Shown here: positions 22,375 through 33,990 of the stretch, one piece after another
Position numbering within the stretch: the first letter of the stretch is position 1
Layout of the letters: the number at the start of each line of letters is the position of its first letter
NCBI RefSeq assembly: GCF_963675165.1
Contig: NC_087377.1
Span: forward strand, 8,077,122-8,141,121
Origin: Halichondria panicea
Taxonomy: Eukaryota > Porifera > Demospongiae > Suberitida > Halichondriidae
Reading direction: 5' to 3'
DNA: 64,000 nt
The notes under the pieces: generated by a model
Told to the model about the DNA's origin: nothing
What the model saw: only the letters and a program-made list of their open reading frames with translations
Databases searched by the model: none
Translations under genes and position numbers: made by a program

Positions 22375-22590
22375 GTACTTAGATAGCTTGTAAAGTATAT
22401 ACTGGTTCCAGGATTTGGGATTTTGGATATTGGTTAACTGCCTGGAATATAACAAACAGTTTTGTGGAATTATCATTGATGAAATGAAGGCCTCATGTAT
22501 GACGGTGAGGTTTGTGGCTACTGTGAAATTGGTGACTGAGTGTTTACATAGGTCCTGAAGTGTTTGATGACCTTCCATAATTTCCTCAAT
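22375..22590 (-). CDS. Internal exon candidate, unrecognised protein
   Basis: The minus strand shows an acceptor (attaacacag), a 72-codon open frame starting IEEIMEGHQTLQDLCKHS, and a strong donor (gtaagtaag). The exon is phase 0 at both ends. The peptide is helical-looking, with a Thr/Val-rich middle and NQYILYKLSKY end. Neighbouring exons were not found, so the gene is incomplete or the exon spurious. Confidence 0.4.
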
Positions 22591-22629
22591 CTGTGTTAAT
22601 GTATACCGAATGTATGTTATCTTGGTAAA

Positions 22630-22925
22630 AAATAAATAAGAAAAAGGTGTGGCGGGGGCAGACCCAGGTCAGATCAGTCCGGCACTGAGAGGGTATGACG
22701 CCCATCCCTGAGAAGGTAGTGAAAAATGGAATTGGGGGACCTCTTGCCGGAAGTCTGGACGAGAGAGGCCTCCATTCAAGAAATGTACCAAAGAAAAAAA
22801 CGGGCCCAGTAACAAACGTGGAGCAGTGAGTACAGTGTTTTTCCGGGTTTGTAAGTGTACTGTCGACACGATACCCGGCGGCAGTCCCAGAACTATAATA
22901 ATGCCCACCATAGTGAAGTGTTCAC
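22630..22925 (+). pseudogene. Decayed retrotransposon gag-like fragment
   Basis: The plus frame reads GPVTNVEQ, stop, VQCFSGFVSVLSTRYPAAVPEL followed by two stops. It matches the GPVTDIGQWIQCFAEYVTL block at 25090-25150 and the general pattern of gag-like proteins from invertebrate retrotransposons (W/QCF core, RYP...PELM). Stops show that it is dead. It borders the 216-bp tandem array on the left. Confidence 0.55.
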
Positions 22926-23051
22926 GAGACTACCACGAAGTTTAGGAAAAAGCGTCTCACATCACATTTGATTGTATGAATTTCAACTATAACTCAAAGT
23001 TAAGAAAAAAGTAGTTAATGCGTTATAATCATGTAGTATCTGCGAATCGGC

Positions 23052-24347
23052 CAATTCATTCCTGCAATGCTTTGAGGTTTTATACTTAGCCTTGAGACTG
23101 TAGTGTTTTTATCACAAGATATGAAATGCCATATTGGTAAACGCACCAAAATAATAACTAGCCACGAATATGAAAGAATACACTCCGATTCAACCAACCA
23201 CAACAAACATCAGGAACACAATGCACTGAGTTATTTTCGGGAACTCATTGTCCGTACACACCAGCTGCAATTCATTCCTGCAATGCTTTGAGGTTTTATA
23301 CTTAGCCTTGAGACTGTGGTGTTTTTATCACAAGATATGAAATGCCATATTGGTAAACGCACCAAAATAATAACTAGCCACGAATATGAAAGAATACACT
23401 CCGATTCAACCAACCACAACAAACATCAGGAACACAATGCACTGAGTTATTTTCGGGAACTCATTGTCCGTACACACCAGCTGCAATTCATTCCTGCAAT
23501 GTTTTGAGGTTTTATACTTAGCCTTGAGACTGTGGTGTTTTTATCACAAGATATGAAATGCCATATTGGTAAACGCACCAAAATAATAACTAGCCACGAA
23601 TATGAAAGAATACACTCCGATTCAACCAACCACAACAAACATCAGGAACACAATGCACTGAGTTATTTTCGGGAACTCATTGTCCGTACACACCAGCTGC
23701 AATTCATTCCTGCAATGCTTTGAGGTTTTATACTTAGCCTTGAGACTGTGGTGTTTTTATCACAAGATATGAAATGCCATATTGGTAAACGCACCAAAAT
23801 AATAACTAGCCACGAATATGAAAGAATACACTCCGATTCAACCAACCACAACAAACATCAGGAACACAATGCACTGAGTTATTTTCGGGAACTCATTGTC
23901 CGTACACACCAGCTGCAATTCATTCCTGCAATGTTTTGAGGTTTTATACTTAGCCTTGAGACTGTGGTGTTTTTATCACAAGATATGAAATGCCATATTG
24001 GTAAACGCACCAAAATAATAACTAGCCACGAATATGAAAGAATACACTCCGATTCAACCAACCACAACAAACATCAGGAACACAATGCACTGAGTTATTT
24101 TCGGGAACTCATTGTCTGTACACACCAGCTGCAATTCATTCCTGCAATGCTTTGAGGTTTTATACTTAGCCTTGAGACTGTGGTGTTTTTATCACAAGAT
24201 ATGAAATGCCATATTGGTAAACGTACCAAAATAATAACTAGCCACGAATATGAAAGAATACACTCCGATTCAACCAACCACAACAAACATCAGGAACACA
24301 ATGCACTGAGTTATTTTCGGGAACTCATTGTCCGTACACACCAGCTG
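23052..24347. repeat. Six-copy tandem array, 216-bp period
   Basis: Exactly six 216-bp units start at 23052, 23268, 23484, 23700, 23916 and 24132 and end at ccagctg (24347). They are nearly identical. One substitution alternates along units 2-6 (caatgctttg in units 2, 4 and 6; caatgttttg in 3 and 5), pointing to duplication of a 432-bp dimer. The period is a multiple of three, so both strands stay open for 63 codons per unit; this is a by-product of periodicity, not evidence of genes. Diverged single units occur at 55490-55700 and 56935-57070. Confidence 0.95.
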
Positions 24348-24620
24348 CACACTGTTAAAACAAAGGTGTACGCTCTACACCCTAAAAGGTGCATGCAAAG
24401 TGTTAGCAAAGAGCTAGACAGCAAGAGTAAGTGGCTAAAACTGAGTACGCAACTAATTTTCTGGATGCTAATTAAGCCACCTTTTTGCAGGCCTATAACC
24501 ACTGGATTAGGGGTGCACCCCCCTTCACATTATGTGCACAAAAATTGATGCAGAAAGCAACAAATCTTTCAATCGAGCAGATTCTTGGGCTGGGTGCCCA
24601 AATGGTTTTGCAATGTACGT
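24348..24620. repeat. Dispersed repeat adjoining the array, homologous to 55695-55910
   Basis: Shared blocks include gtgttagcaaagagctaga, aattttctggatgctaat, ggattaggggtgcacccccct and attgggctgggtgcc. Together with the 216-bp unit this reconstructs one dispersed element whose single-copy version lies at 55215-55910. Confidence 0.8.
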
Positions 24621-25039
24621 TCAAGACATGGCAAGGTCTAAACGAAAATTAAGTTATAGATAGTACATGGGCATGAGGTATGGGCCCGCATGATAAACTA
24701 CTAATTGGCCTAATTTCTTGGGACCACACTATAATAATTATTATGACAAAAGTCTGGGTGGCTCGATAGGGCCAGGACTCCATCTCCAGGGTCTAATGTG
24801 CAGTGATGTAAGTACCTTTAGAGAACTGGAGTACAAACGTTGTGACCCCCGTATTTTTGCAAACAAGTAATACATCCAAGTATTTTCATCCCAAAACATG
24901 GAAAGCGGGGGTTGATCTATTGACGGGCCAAGCATTGGTATGGCTTTGTGGTAGGAAGAGAATGTTGGTGCAAATTTGCATGGTTAGCATTAATTTTTGT
25001 GTAAGAAATAATATTACATGTATGTGTAAATTAAATGTG

Positions 25040-25250
25040 GTAAATGTTCGGCTGTGTTGGAAAACCAAGTGTTGCCCAAAAAGCGACCAGGGCCAGTAAC
25101 AGATATCGGACAATGGATCCAGTGTTTTGCTGAATATGTAACTCTCGATCCACAAAGTACCCTCAGATCTAGCAACGTCTGTCGATTCGAAAAGTGTCGG
25201 TTTGCTCATGTTTATTGGCACCATAGCTTGGGCAATAATAATATGTAAGA
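25040..25250 (+). pseudogene. Retrotransposon gag-like fragment with CCH zinc motif
   Basis: The frame encodes GPVTDIGQWIQCFAEYVTL, then after an apparent internal deletion NVCRFEKCRFAHVYWHH. This resembles the capsid-like core and the Cys/His (CRxxxCxxxH) box of gag-like proteins of invertebrate retrotransposons (DIRS-like is my best guess). No protease, reverse transcriptase or recombinase is adjacent. It pairs with the fragment at 22630-22925. Confidence 0.5.
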
Positions 25251-25955
25251 CCAGCAGATGAGCATGCAGCTAGATGTTACGCACGGAACGAGACAGAATT
25301 CACGGCTCCAGTTTGCATGTCCGCCGGTAAGAGTAGTTGTCGGGTGGGACAGTCACCACGGTAACTCCTTTTCTATTGGTACACTAGTAAAGATGGGAGC
25401 TGAGGGAAAACAACTTGGATTAGGGTATTGTCCAGAACTATTTAAAGGAAGTTATGAGGCACAGCCACACAGACCATGTCCCAGTGCCAGAACTTTTAAA
25501 GCCGGTCTACACATTGCTTATAAAAACAAAAAATCGAATAACGAAGAGCCAAAAAAGAAGGTTAAATTTACTTTAGCGAAAAATTTAATGGTGTAAAACT
25601 AGAACAGGAGTGAGAACTCACTATAATTTTTCATGTTGTACCTGCCATGTGTATGACTATTAATAATCATGACAATATTTAATAACATGTGGTCTGGCTT
25701 GTGAGAACGATCTGTATGCACTGAAGGCCAGAACAAATGTGTATACTTCTTGGAAGCAACAGGACCACTTTCAGTTCACACCACACCTTCGTAATTAGAG
25801 GGCCAATCAGAATTAATATGCACTGATGCTGAATGGTTATTTGAGTTTGTTATAGAAGGTCAGGACATTAATTGGTCCTCTAGTTTAATATGCCAGGCTC
25901 AGTGATTCTATAGTAAGAAGTTTCATATATTTTCTCAACCTTCTCATCATGCATG

Positions 25956-26453
25956 TCACATGGCTGGAGAAACTCCTACACTGTCGACTTCAAAATACTC
26001 AGCGTGTGAGGACATGCAGCCCGAGGAGTATTGTACATTGAGTGAGTGCACTTGCATTTTTAGTGTAGGTGATTTTTCCTCTTGAAATGTTTTGTCACCC
26101 GCTTGGATTCCTACTTGCACCTGCAGTCTGTTAAAAAAAATGAGAAGAAGTGGTGAATGATCTCAACCTCCGCTCTTAGCACATCAGGGAAAGAGTGCGG
26201 ATGTGAGTTGAAACCTCTAAATTCTGTTTGTTCGGTTGCAGATCAGCTCTTTGTTGGTCTGTGTGTGGGAAATACTCACCTCAATGTTGAGAACTGATAA
26301 CCCACTCGGCCCCACTAGATCATGCATCACCCAGGTATCGTCATAATTAATTAATTCACTTGGGAGCTCAACTACAACAAATTCTTCAGTTTCGGTGATG
26401 TAACTGGTTGTCCCCACTGAGGGGCTCGTCGGAAACAAGGCACACCTGCTACC
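25956..26453 (-). CDS. Two-exon protein resembling TFIIIC subunit 6 (GTF3C6)
   Basis: The minus-strand exon 26453-26280 (acceptor ggtgacag, donor gtgagt) joins in phase 0 to exon 26120-25956 (acceptor actgcag, stop TGA), giving 112 codons. The segment ETEEFVVVELPSELINYDD, then LSVLNIE followed by VQVGIQAGDKTFQEE, recalls the triple-barrel domain of TFIIIC subunit 6. That domain starts with an acidic (E)EFVxVEL strand and later has a 'xQVGxxxF.GxYExxxG' strand pair; the subunit helps load TFIIIB on tRNA and 5S genes. The match is by pattern only. The start is not found: no ATG opens the first exon, so an upstream exon is expected beyond 26453. Confidence 0.5.
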
Positions 26454-26830
26454 CTGTCACCCGTAAAAGAAAAGAAGAGTACTAAGAAGTAAGTTGCCAG
26501 TGAAAAGCCGGCCTCGGGGATGATCATTCTTAATTGCCATCTCATCTAAATGCTCTGAAACAGAGGTTATCCGATCTGGTTTCTTATATTTGAGAAGGTC
26601 AGCTATGACTCAATTCCTAGCTTAAATGCAAAAGTAAAAGGCAAACAACCCTTGGGTCATTTTAAGACCTACTTCGATGGTTTGAACTTAATTATTCGAA
26701 TCAAATTTGGGAAATAAATCACTGGCGGTAAATAGGATGCTCTGCATGGGATTTCCTTCTCTCCGCCAAAGTATTACAGTCATAATTATATTTAAGATCG
26801 AGTGATATTTGGCCGACGCCTATGGATCCA

Positions 26831-26983
26831 GAGGTGGTTAAGTAGTTGATCGAGGAGGTTGGACGTAGCACTGGTAAGTAAAGAGGTGGTTAAGTAGTTG
26901 ATCGAGGAGGTTGGACGTAGCACTGGTAAGTAAAGAGGTGGTTAAGTAGTTGATCCAGGAGGTTGGACGTTTGCACTGGTATA
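26831..26983. repeat. Three-copy 52-bp tandem repeat
   Basis: Units at 26831, 26883 and 26935 read gaggtggttaagtagttgat..., with the third slightly diverged (gatccagg for gatcgagg). Confidence 0.85.
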
Positions 26984-27185
26984 GTGTAGTCATTATATTC
27001 ACTATCAGCCTCTAATCCAGTAACCAATTAATCTTGTATCGTGTACATTTTAACAAGTAATGTTTGGTCAACATTCACTTGAAAACACTCTTGACGACTC
27101 ACCATTTTTGTGAGAAAATGGATGAGGTAAACACCTCATCAGTGCTCTACTGACACCAACATTAGAGCTCCAAACTGACTGTGAT

Positions 27186-27560
27186 ATAGTCAATGATGTC
27201 TACCTGTTTAATTTCAGGACCATGCACGGTGACTTGTAATTAATACTGTCACAATACCGTGTATTCACTAGCTGTGTGACGTCTACCTGTTTAACTTCAG
27301 GACCATGGAGAGTTGTATTAATTATTATAATTTTTGTACTGTCACATAAATGCACAATACTGTTGTGTTACTAATTTTATGATCGTCGTGGATATGTACG
27401 GCATTCCACTATTTTCCCATTGTAGACACAGAGTGGCTGGATGGAGGATTCTGAAGAGAGACCATCCTTCACTGACCTGTCTGTATAGATAGGTTCATTG
27501 TCATAGTAACAAAATACGCGAAGCAAAACCTGGCGAGAGGCATTAGCACAGACAAAAGAT
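27186..27560. repeat. Dispersed repeat, also at 30063-30485
   Basis: Both loci share long near-identical blocks (tcaatgatgtctacctgttt, accatgcacggtgacttgta, cgaagcaaaac...gagaggcattagcacagac), in the same order with small indels. The terminal block aggcattagcacag also occurs inverted at 46140-46165. Each copy contains an internal duplication of the 'gtctacctgtttaa-ttcaggaccatg' block. No gene is seen. Confidence 0.8.
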
Positions 27561-28130
27561 ACGCATACGTCTTTCATGGTGTTACTATTGGACTTATGTC
27601 CCCATGATGGGACTTTATATGATGTTTAGTTAGACCTTTATTTTCCGTGTACACATGTTCCTTGATAAATGCTTATCAGATGGAGAAGTAAGAAAAAAGA
27701 GAAAGAGGATGAGGAAGAAAGGATCTAGAGGGAAAGAAGGGATGAACTGGAAAACATAATTTCCTCCATCTGCAGATATTCAAAGCCCCAGTAACAATAA
27801 ACCAGAACTCTTGAAGTAGACTTGTTTAATTAACGCCTGCATGCAATAGATGTCTAGTTACATCATTCAAGACACTTAGAGCCAAGTGAAATCAGACTCT
27901 GCATGAGGGTCAAGGTCAAATTATGATTTTAGTGCCCCAATGCTAGTTCTACCCCTCCTTCTTCAGCAGCACGTGAATAAGCGTCTGCATTTCCATTAAC
28001 AGTCCCAACTCTGTGCAAAACTTCAAATTCTCCAGCGGGTGATCCTTTCAAAGATATTACACAAAATTAATAAATACTTTGACGATGTGATGTTAATGCC
28101 ACTTTCTTTTTATCTGCATGTATTATTAGT

Positions 28131-28193
28131 TGTTACACGAATTCAACGAAGTGGAGGGCAATGATATGCTAGAGACAATGAAGACAAACTGGA
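28131..28193 (+). CDS. Small exon candidate
   Basis: The acceptor gtattattag is followed by LLHEFNEVEGNDMLETMKTNW and a donor gtgagt at 28194 (phase 2). It could join to sequence starting at 28610 in a frame that closes after about 25 codons. Function unknown. Confidence 0.3.
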
Positions 28194-28609
28194 AGTGAGT
28201 ATGCATGTGAGCAGCTTAAGGATGATTCACTAGAATTGTTAGAAAGTTACAACGTCTACATCCGTCTGTCAGGGACAGAGTATGTTTCAAAACTGTAACA
28301 ATTGTACTATTAATAATGTTACAGTTAATAACAGTAGTTTTGTGTACTTTGTTTATGAATAATTTGCTCTCAAATGACAACTTACTAATTTCAAGCCGAT
28401 TTTCAAAAGGAAAAGCTAACCATCAATTGCAAGGTCTAATTTTCAGGAACCATAGTCGATAGTTATCGGCACAGTAAAAAAAAAAAAGGAAAAGGGGCAA
28501 AATGGAAATGTATAGAAAAGAACGAAACAATGATGTATGATCCTGTCAGACGTTTTACTTTATAAATAATACATAAGTCAATTAATTAGTTCCTTTGATA
28601 TAATTTTAG

Positions 28610-28888
28610 ATCCAACGTGGGCACAGTGACTGTGAAGGGTTCACGAAAGACTATCGTGACGGAACAGAGTTCAAGGAACACATAATTATTTGGAGGATCT
28701 ATCTACAGATTTCCCTCAAGCAGGGCGAATGTGGTTGCAAAGTTGATGTCTATTACTACGATGACGACATTCTGGTATCTCTCGTGAAAGAAATAGCAAT
28801 AGTAAGTGTGCCAACCCTTGCCAAAGTTAGGTTTAATGGAAATCGAGTTGTAACAGGAATTGAATTTGCTCAAGAAGCTGGAGAATAA
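28610..28888 (+). CDS. Exon-like open frame of 93 codons, unrecognised
   Basis: An acceptor (gatataattttag) is followed by a frame without ATG that stays open for 92 codons to TAA: CEGFTKDYRDGTEFKEH, then a hydrophobic helix-like segment, KVDVYYYDDDILVSLVKE and a C-terminal FAQEAGE. A gtaagt at 28803 could be a donor. The minus strand is also open here, which weakens the case. I recognise no family. Confidence 0.35.
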   Translation: MQRGHSDCEGFTKDYRDGTEFKEHIIIWRIYLQISLKQGECGCKVDVYYYDDDILVSLVKEIAIVSVPTLAKVRFNGNRVVTGIEFAQEAGE

Positions 28889-29433
28889 TTGAACATTATG
28901 TACGTATTTATCAAAGTACAGATCAAAATGACTCTCCCAGGACCAGTAGCGGTCAATAAAAAGTTCCCGTATATCGTTTCTGTAGTACATGCGTCGTACG
29001 TTTGTACCGTCCAATTAAAATGTTATAAAAAAATATTCAAAAACGCTACGCAAAAAACGGTCCATAATTATACTGTTTATTGTAAACAGTGCATAGTGTC
29101 TCGAACACTGCAGGGATGATACGTAGCAACTGCCAAACAGTTTCGAGTGCAAAGCACTGACTGAGTCTGCTGCAAAGGATGGTTAACTCACAAACAAGCA
29201 CTGAAGGCTATACAAGTAATGGCTGTTTGCTTCTACATGTTATAAGCAAATTGGCTAGGATGCACGTTGCCGAATCAAGATTGGCGTTTGGTACGAGTCC
29301 TCCAGCCTCTGCTGCAGTAGTAACTTACCATCATAGTCTTTCTGCTAGAAATGCACTAAATAGTGCATTCCCTCATTAACCAAAACCTATTACGTCTCAT
29401 TTTCCTACTGCTCTTTAACTCGTCTAGCCGTAT

Positions 29434-29730
29434 TTGTTGAGTTTGCCATTTCGTAGGAAACCAAATTGTCAGTATATTGATGGTAAAAGATGCTTGCAGT
29501 CCATATCCTTGATTTGTCAGGTAGCTAAGCATACACATAGAGTATGTTATCCAGACGCAAATGATACGTTACAAGACAAACTGTTGGCTGAGGCTGCTTC
29601 TGCCAAACTGAACAGCCTAAAAAAAATATATGATTCTGTTTCTGAGTCACAGAACAATGAAATTCTCCTTGCAAGATTTGCTTATGATGCATGGACACCA
29701 ACAACATTTAATTATGATTCATGGATATAG
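29434..29730 (+). CDS. Hypothetical exon or ORF
   Basis: The 98-codon frame ends HRVCYPDANDTLQDKLLAEA..., LNSLKKIYDSVSESQNN and a final aromatic-rich stretch. The Ala/Leu/Lys helix composition is protein-like, but no strong splice sites bound it and no family is recognised. It may be a mobile-element remnant, given the repeats on both sides. Confidence 0.3.
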   Translation: MLSLPFRRKPNCQYIDGKRCLQSISLICQVAKHTHRVCYPDANDTLQDKLLAEAASAKLNSLKKIYDSVSESQNNEILLARFAYDAWTPTTFNYDSWI

Positions 29731-31667
29731 TGTAACCTCAGCATGTCTTATACCAAACAATCTAACTACACCCTGAATAGCGGACACCATCTAAACACCG
29801 CTAAGCTCCGAACAACGAACAACAGCCTTGCACGAAAGATACATTTGTAGTGCTCTTCAATAAGAAGAAATTATTACAGCAAGCCTTATCAAGTTATCGT
29901 CAACGGTATACAACAAAATAGCGAGAAAATGGCAGAGCAAGAAAAATTTCGTGTAAACTGTCACCCGTAAAAAAAAGATGAGTACGTTGAAACGACGCAG
30001 ACACACATGGCAGTCGGAGTTGCAATAATAAAACAAACTTGCATTGGCATGTTTCTATAACATTAGTCAATGATGTCTACCTGTTTAATTTCAGGACCAT
30101 GCACGGTGACTTGTAATTAGTACTGTCACAATACCGTGTATTCACTAGCTGTGTGACGTCTACCTGTTTAACTTCAGGACCATGGAGATTTGTATTAATT
30201 ATAAATTTTCATACCGCCACATTAAAAATGCACAATACTGTTGTGTTCACTGTGTGTAAGAAGTTACTAATTATGATCGTCGATTTGTACAGCATTCCAC
30301 TATTCTTTCATTATAGACAGAGTGGCAGGTGTGACCGAAGCATTCCTCACTGTTGTGTGAGAAAATGGGACAGGGACCGTGTATAGGTTTGTTGTCATAG
30401 TAACCAAATATTTCAATAATTAGCTGTACACTCTTAATACTTATTGGCGAAGCAAAACATAGTGAGAGGCATTAGCACAGACCAGCTTGCATCATACTTT
30501 ACGACCTGATCATTCCATTGCGCACCTAGCAATCATCCGAGTGTAGTGCTGATTTGCTGTCCACTGTTGCCATGAATGTACCTCTGCCGAGGTTGAGGAT
30601 GCAGCCCGACTCTTGGTCGACTGATACGATATATACTGGATTCTATCATTGACGCTGGTGTTATAATAGATCGAAAATAAGTCGCCATGCATTTGCCTTC
30701 TTTGCATATTAATGTATGGGATCTGTCCCTGAGGTTTTATCACCATGTGTGCGGAGTTCCTGCTGCAGGTAGTCGTTGGGCGGACGTTTCGTGTAGTTTG
30801 TAAGGAGCCTTTGACTATATCACCTTATCCGTTTACGACATACGAACTACATTGGGTATGCTACAATCGTCCAGCTCAGCAAAAAATTGCCATCATGGAC
30901 CGGGTATGATTACAACTTTCGGGAGGACGCAGCAGCAATAAGACAGCTCAGTTTCTTAGAGTGATTGGTCAAAAAGCGAGGCTGGAATATAATGTGACAT
31001 GCAAGCCGTATTCTAGGCGGGCTGGTGTCACATGTGCAACTCCATGGACCCATTCCCAGCCGCTCCAAAATATCCGATTAAGGGGCACTAGCGTCACTCG
31101 GTGTTGTCGACTCCACCCCCAAAGCGACTACGACTGGATAATTTTTAATACCCGTATTTCCTAACTTTAATGGCAACCTGTCTATCTGCAAACATGCAAA
31201 TCAGCCCTGCAGCAAGGGGCTAAGCTTTAGATGTAGTTAAACGTAGTTAACGAGGGAGCGGCCCACAGACATACGGGCATGCCCCTTTTTGCTAAGCTAC
31301 CGCACATGCGTAGCCTATAAGTGCAAGTACAGCTGCTTACAAAACTGCCTCACAAGCACATCCACTAGACTGGCTGCTGCTCAATTTTCGAGTCTTGCGA
31401 CAGTAGTTAACCTATAATTATGTCTAAAGACATGCATGCAGCTTGTGTACCATGCACGATCTGCTGGCCAACTTTACATTCAGCAGCTGGAAGTGTGGTA
31501 ATGCATGCACATCACGACACCATTAAAAGCCGAAGCATGGGTGGCAGAACCGAGCCACCACCCAGATAGCAAGCATACGGCACGGCTTGGCTGAGAATAA
31601 CTGCTGCATATAATGTGTATTACTACATGCATGAAGTGTACAACCTCTATAAAGACATATGCAACAA

Positions 31668-32465
31668 GTAAGAAGTTATAGTCATAGGGCATTGCTCAGG
31701 AGTCACTATATCAGATAAACCGTCCGTTAATACCAACTGTTATGCAAGAACAATAATTATATATGTAGTACCTACCCCTCCATACAAAGACACATTAAGC
31801 TGTAATGTAAGAAGTTATAGCCGTAGGGCATTGCTCAGGAGTCACTATATCAGATAAACCGTCCGTTAATACCAACTGTTATGCAAGAACAATAATTAGT
31901 ACCTACCCCTCCATACAAAGACACATTAAGCTGTAATGTAAGAAGTTATAGCCGTAGGGCATTGCTCAGGAGTCACTATATCAGATAAACCGTCCGTTAA
32001 TACCAACTGTTATGCAAGAACAATAATTAGTACCTACCCCTCCATACAAAGACACATTAAGCTGTAATGTAAGAAGTTATAGCCGTAGGGCATTGCTCAG
32101 GAGTCACTGTATCAGATAAACCGTCCGTTAATACCAACTGTTATGCAAGAACAATAATTAGTACCTACCCCTCCATACAAAGACACATTAAGCTGTAATG
32201 TAAGAAGTTATAGCCGTAGGGCATTGCTCAGGAGTCACTGTATCAGATAAACGGTCCGTTAACTGTGCTTAAGAAGTTGTAGCCTTAGGGCATTGCTCAG
32301 GAGTCACTGTATCAGATAAACGGTCCGTTAACTGTGCTTAAGAAGTTGTAGCCTTAGGGCATTGCTCAGTAGACACTGTATCAGACAAACTGTGTTTTGT
32401 AAGAAGCTATAGCCTTAGGGCATTGCTCAGGAGTCACTGTATCAGATAAACCGCCCGTCAATACA
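31668..32465. repeat. 131-bp satellite with embedded shorter (about 70-bp) units
   Basis: Units start with gtaagaagttatag at 31668, 31807, 31938, 32069 and 32200 (steps of 139, 131, 131, 131). After 32220 the period drops to about 68-70 bp because the middle block (taccaactgttatgcaaga... to ...attaagctgtaat) is lost and only the ttgctcaggagtcactgtat core continues, to about 32460. The core is present eight or nine times. Confidence 0.9.
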
Positions 32466-32990
32466 AAGGCATCCCTTTCCATTTCTTCTTGTGGTATTCT
32501 TTCTGACACTACATAACAAGGGTCGGTGCTTGTTGGAACTGCACGTTATATACGGAAGAATTTCCCCCGTGAACTAGTGGTCCCTAAGAATAAGGGAAAA
32601 GGGCACTATGACTATCGTTCCTCCGGTCCCCTCCTAGCTGGGTAGACAGCCGTTCAATTTATTTCCTAACGACAATTCATTTAGCTGTGGCCTCAACTGT
32701 ATCCCAAGTGAAGCGCACTACCCTTGATGGTAGTTGTATCTGGGTTACATGCCCTCCTCTTATGCCGGACCACCAGAGGTGTATGGGTGGTGTTGACAGG
32801 GGAGACCACCTGATTGCGTGCTACAATTTAGGTGGCCTCACAGCAGAGACTCGACTCTAGGCACAGCGCATGCAGCCTTGCAATCCTGTGCTCTATATAG
32901 AATTGAATTGACCTGAATAAAGCTTTGCAAAAATGTATGCTTGACCACCGTACCCCATGGCGACACTATTCATACGTACTTGTTTCTTTG
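32466..32990. other. Non-coding stretch, probably retroelement-derived
   Basis: No open frame is supported. The text ends with tgacctgaataaagctttgc, which contains a polyadenylation-like AATAAA. It adjoins the satellite and the piggyBac remnant, and could be the end of an older element. Confidence 0.3.
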
Positions 32991-32999
32991 CAGAGGTTT

Positions 33000-33440
33000 G
33001 GCATAATTATACTAATGGGCGCTCCGAGAAGTGGTGGAAGCGTGTGTCTTCCTACCTGTTAGAGACGAGCATCCTTACCATCTATGGAAGTTTACTCGAA
33101 AGGATTGGTCACATGAGAAGCTGAAGAGGAAGGGTAGTTACATCAGGCTCAAATTAGAGCTAGCAGAGCAGCTCATAGATATCTACCGTAAGAAAGTCAA
33201 CAAAGGTAGACCAAAGACTGCAGCTAGGGAAACTAAGATTCCACCCTTTTCATAATCCCGAGTACAATAACACGGAGCAACAGTGTGTCGTGTGCAATGC
33301 TGTAAGACGCAAGAAGAAGCTTACTAGGACACAGTATAGGCATGCACGGGGCGTGCTTCTCGTGTTCAGTGTGTAACGCCCGCCGTGTATCAACAAAGAG
33401 CGCAACTGTTGGAAGAAGTACCACCATGAGCAGCGCAACT
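33000..33440 (+). pseudogene. piggyBac-type transposase C-terminal fragment, copy A
   Basis: The frame VRDEHPYHLWKFTRKDWSHE...LELAEQLIDIYRKK continues after a frame change into a Cys-rich end (CVVCNAVRRKKKLTR). The order of a helical region plus a C-terminal CxxC zinc-binding domain matches piggyBac transposases. Stops and frame changes make it inactive. Copy B at 35420-35735 preserves the Cys-rich end better. Confidence 0.65.
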
Positions 33441-33459
33441 ATGCCTGCTAGGTGATTTT

Positions 33460-33900
33460 TATTTCAATTCCTTGGGGGTAGGACGTTCGTCCGGTGGGGC
33501 TATGACTGGTGGGAGTGGTAGCTAGGCCACGTCTTTATCCCCAAGTACTTAATTAGGGGAGCAATTATTTTAAATCAGCGGGGTTGCATTCCTCTAATTA
33601 AAGAGGGGATGCCTAACCCTATAATTAACAATCATCAGTCATGGTCCGACTCACCCTCCAAGGAGCGTTGCGGTAATGGATATATATGTTGTTTGTAGGT
33701 GTAGTTAGCATTATTATGTTTCTCGGAGTACCGAGATTAATTAGTGTCAACAGCTACGTAGTTACATACACTAATTTTGTTCTACTCTCTCTTGACACTG
33801 GCACAGAAGATATGGAACCTAGTTATGACTCTAATGTTTCACACACTGTGGACTTAGTAGTTCGCAATATAAAAGGCCGCTTAAATTAATGACAACAAAT
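33460..33900 (+). repeat. Duplicated segment, homologous to 36588-36990
   Basis: Blocks such as ctaggccacgtctttatccc, ggatgcctaaccctataatt and tcggagtaccgagattaatt are shared in order. Each copy contains an exon-like frame DTGTEDMEPSYDSNVSHTVD and the following KGRLN with stop. The homology continues into 34930-35260 and 37097-37450. Confidence 0.85.
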
Positions 33901-33990
33901 CCCTCCGTATACACTGCATGTACTTGGTGGTCAGTCTTCTATTAGCATTCTACATGTTAATAATTATGCATCTATCCAACCCTAACTCAG

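Noticed and set aside
23015-24548. Multiple 63-codon frames on both strands, each starting and ending at regular spacing
   Set aside because: They are created by the 216-bp period being a multiple of three. The same frame repeats on both strands and has no splice or start context.
31668-32465. Regularly spaced repeats considered as a CRISPR array
   Set aside because: The 'spacers' are themselves identical between units and the DNA is eukaryotic; this is a satellite.
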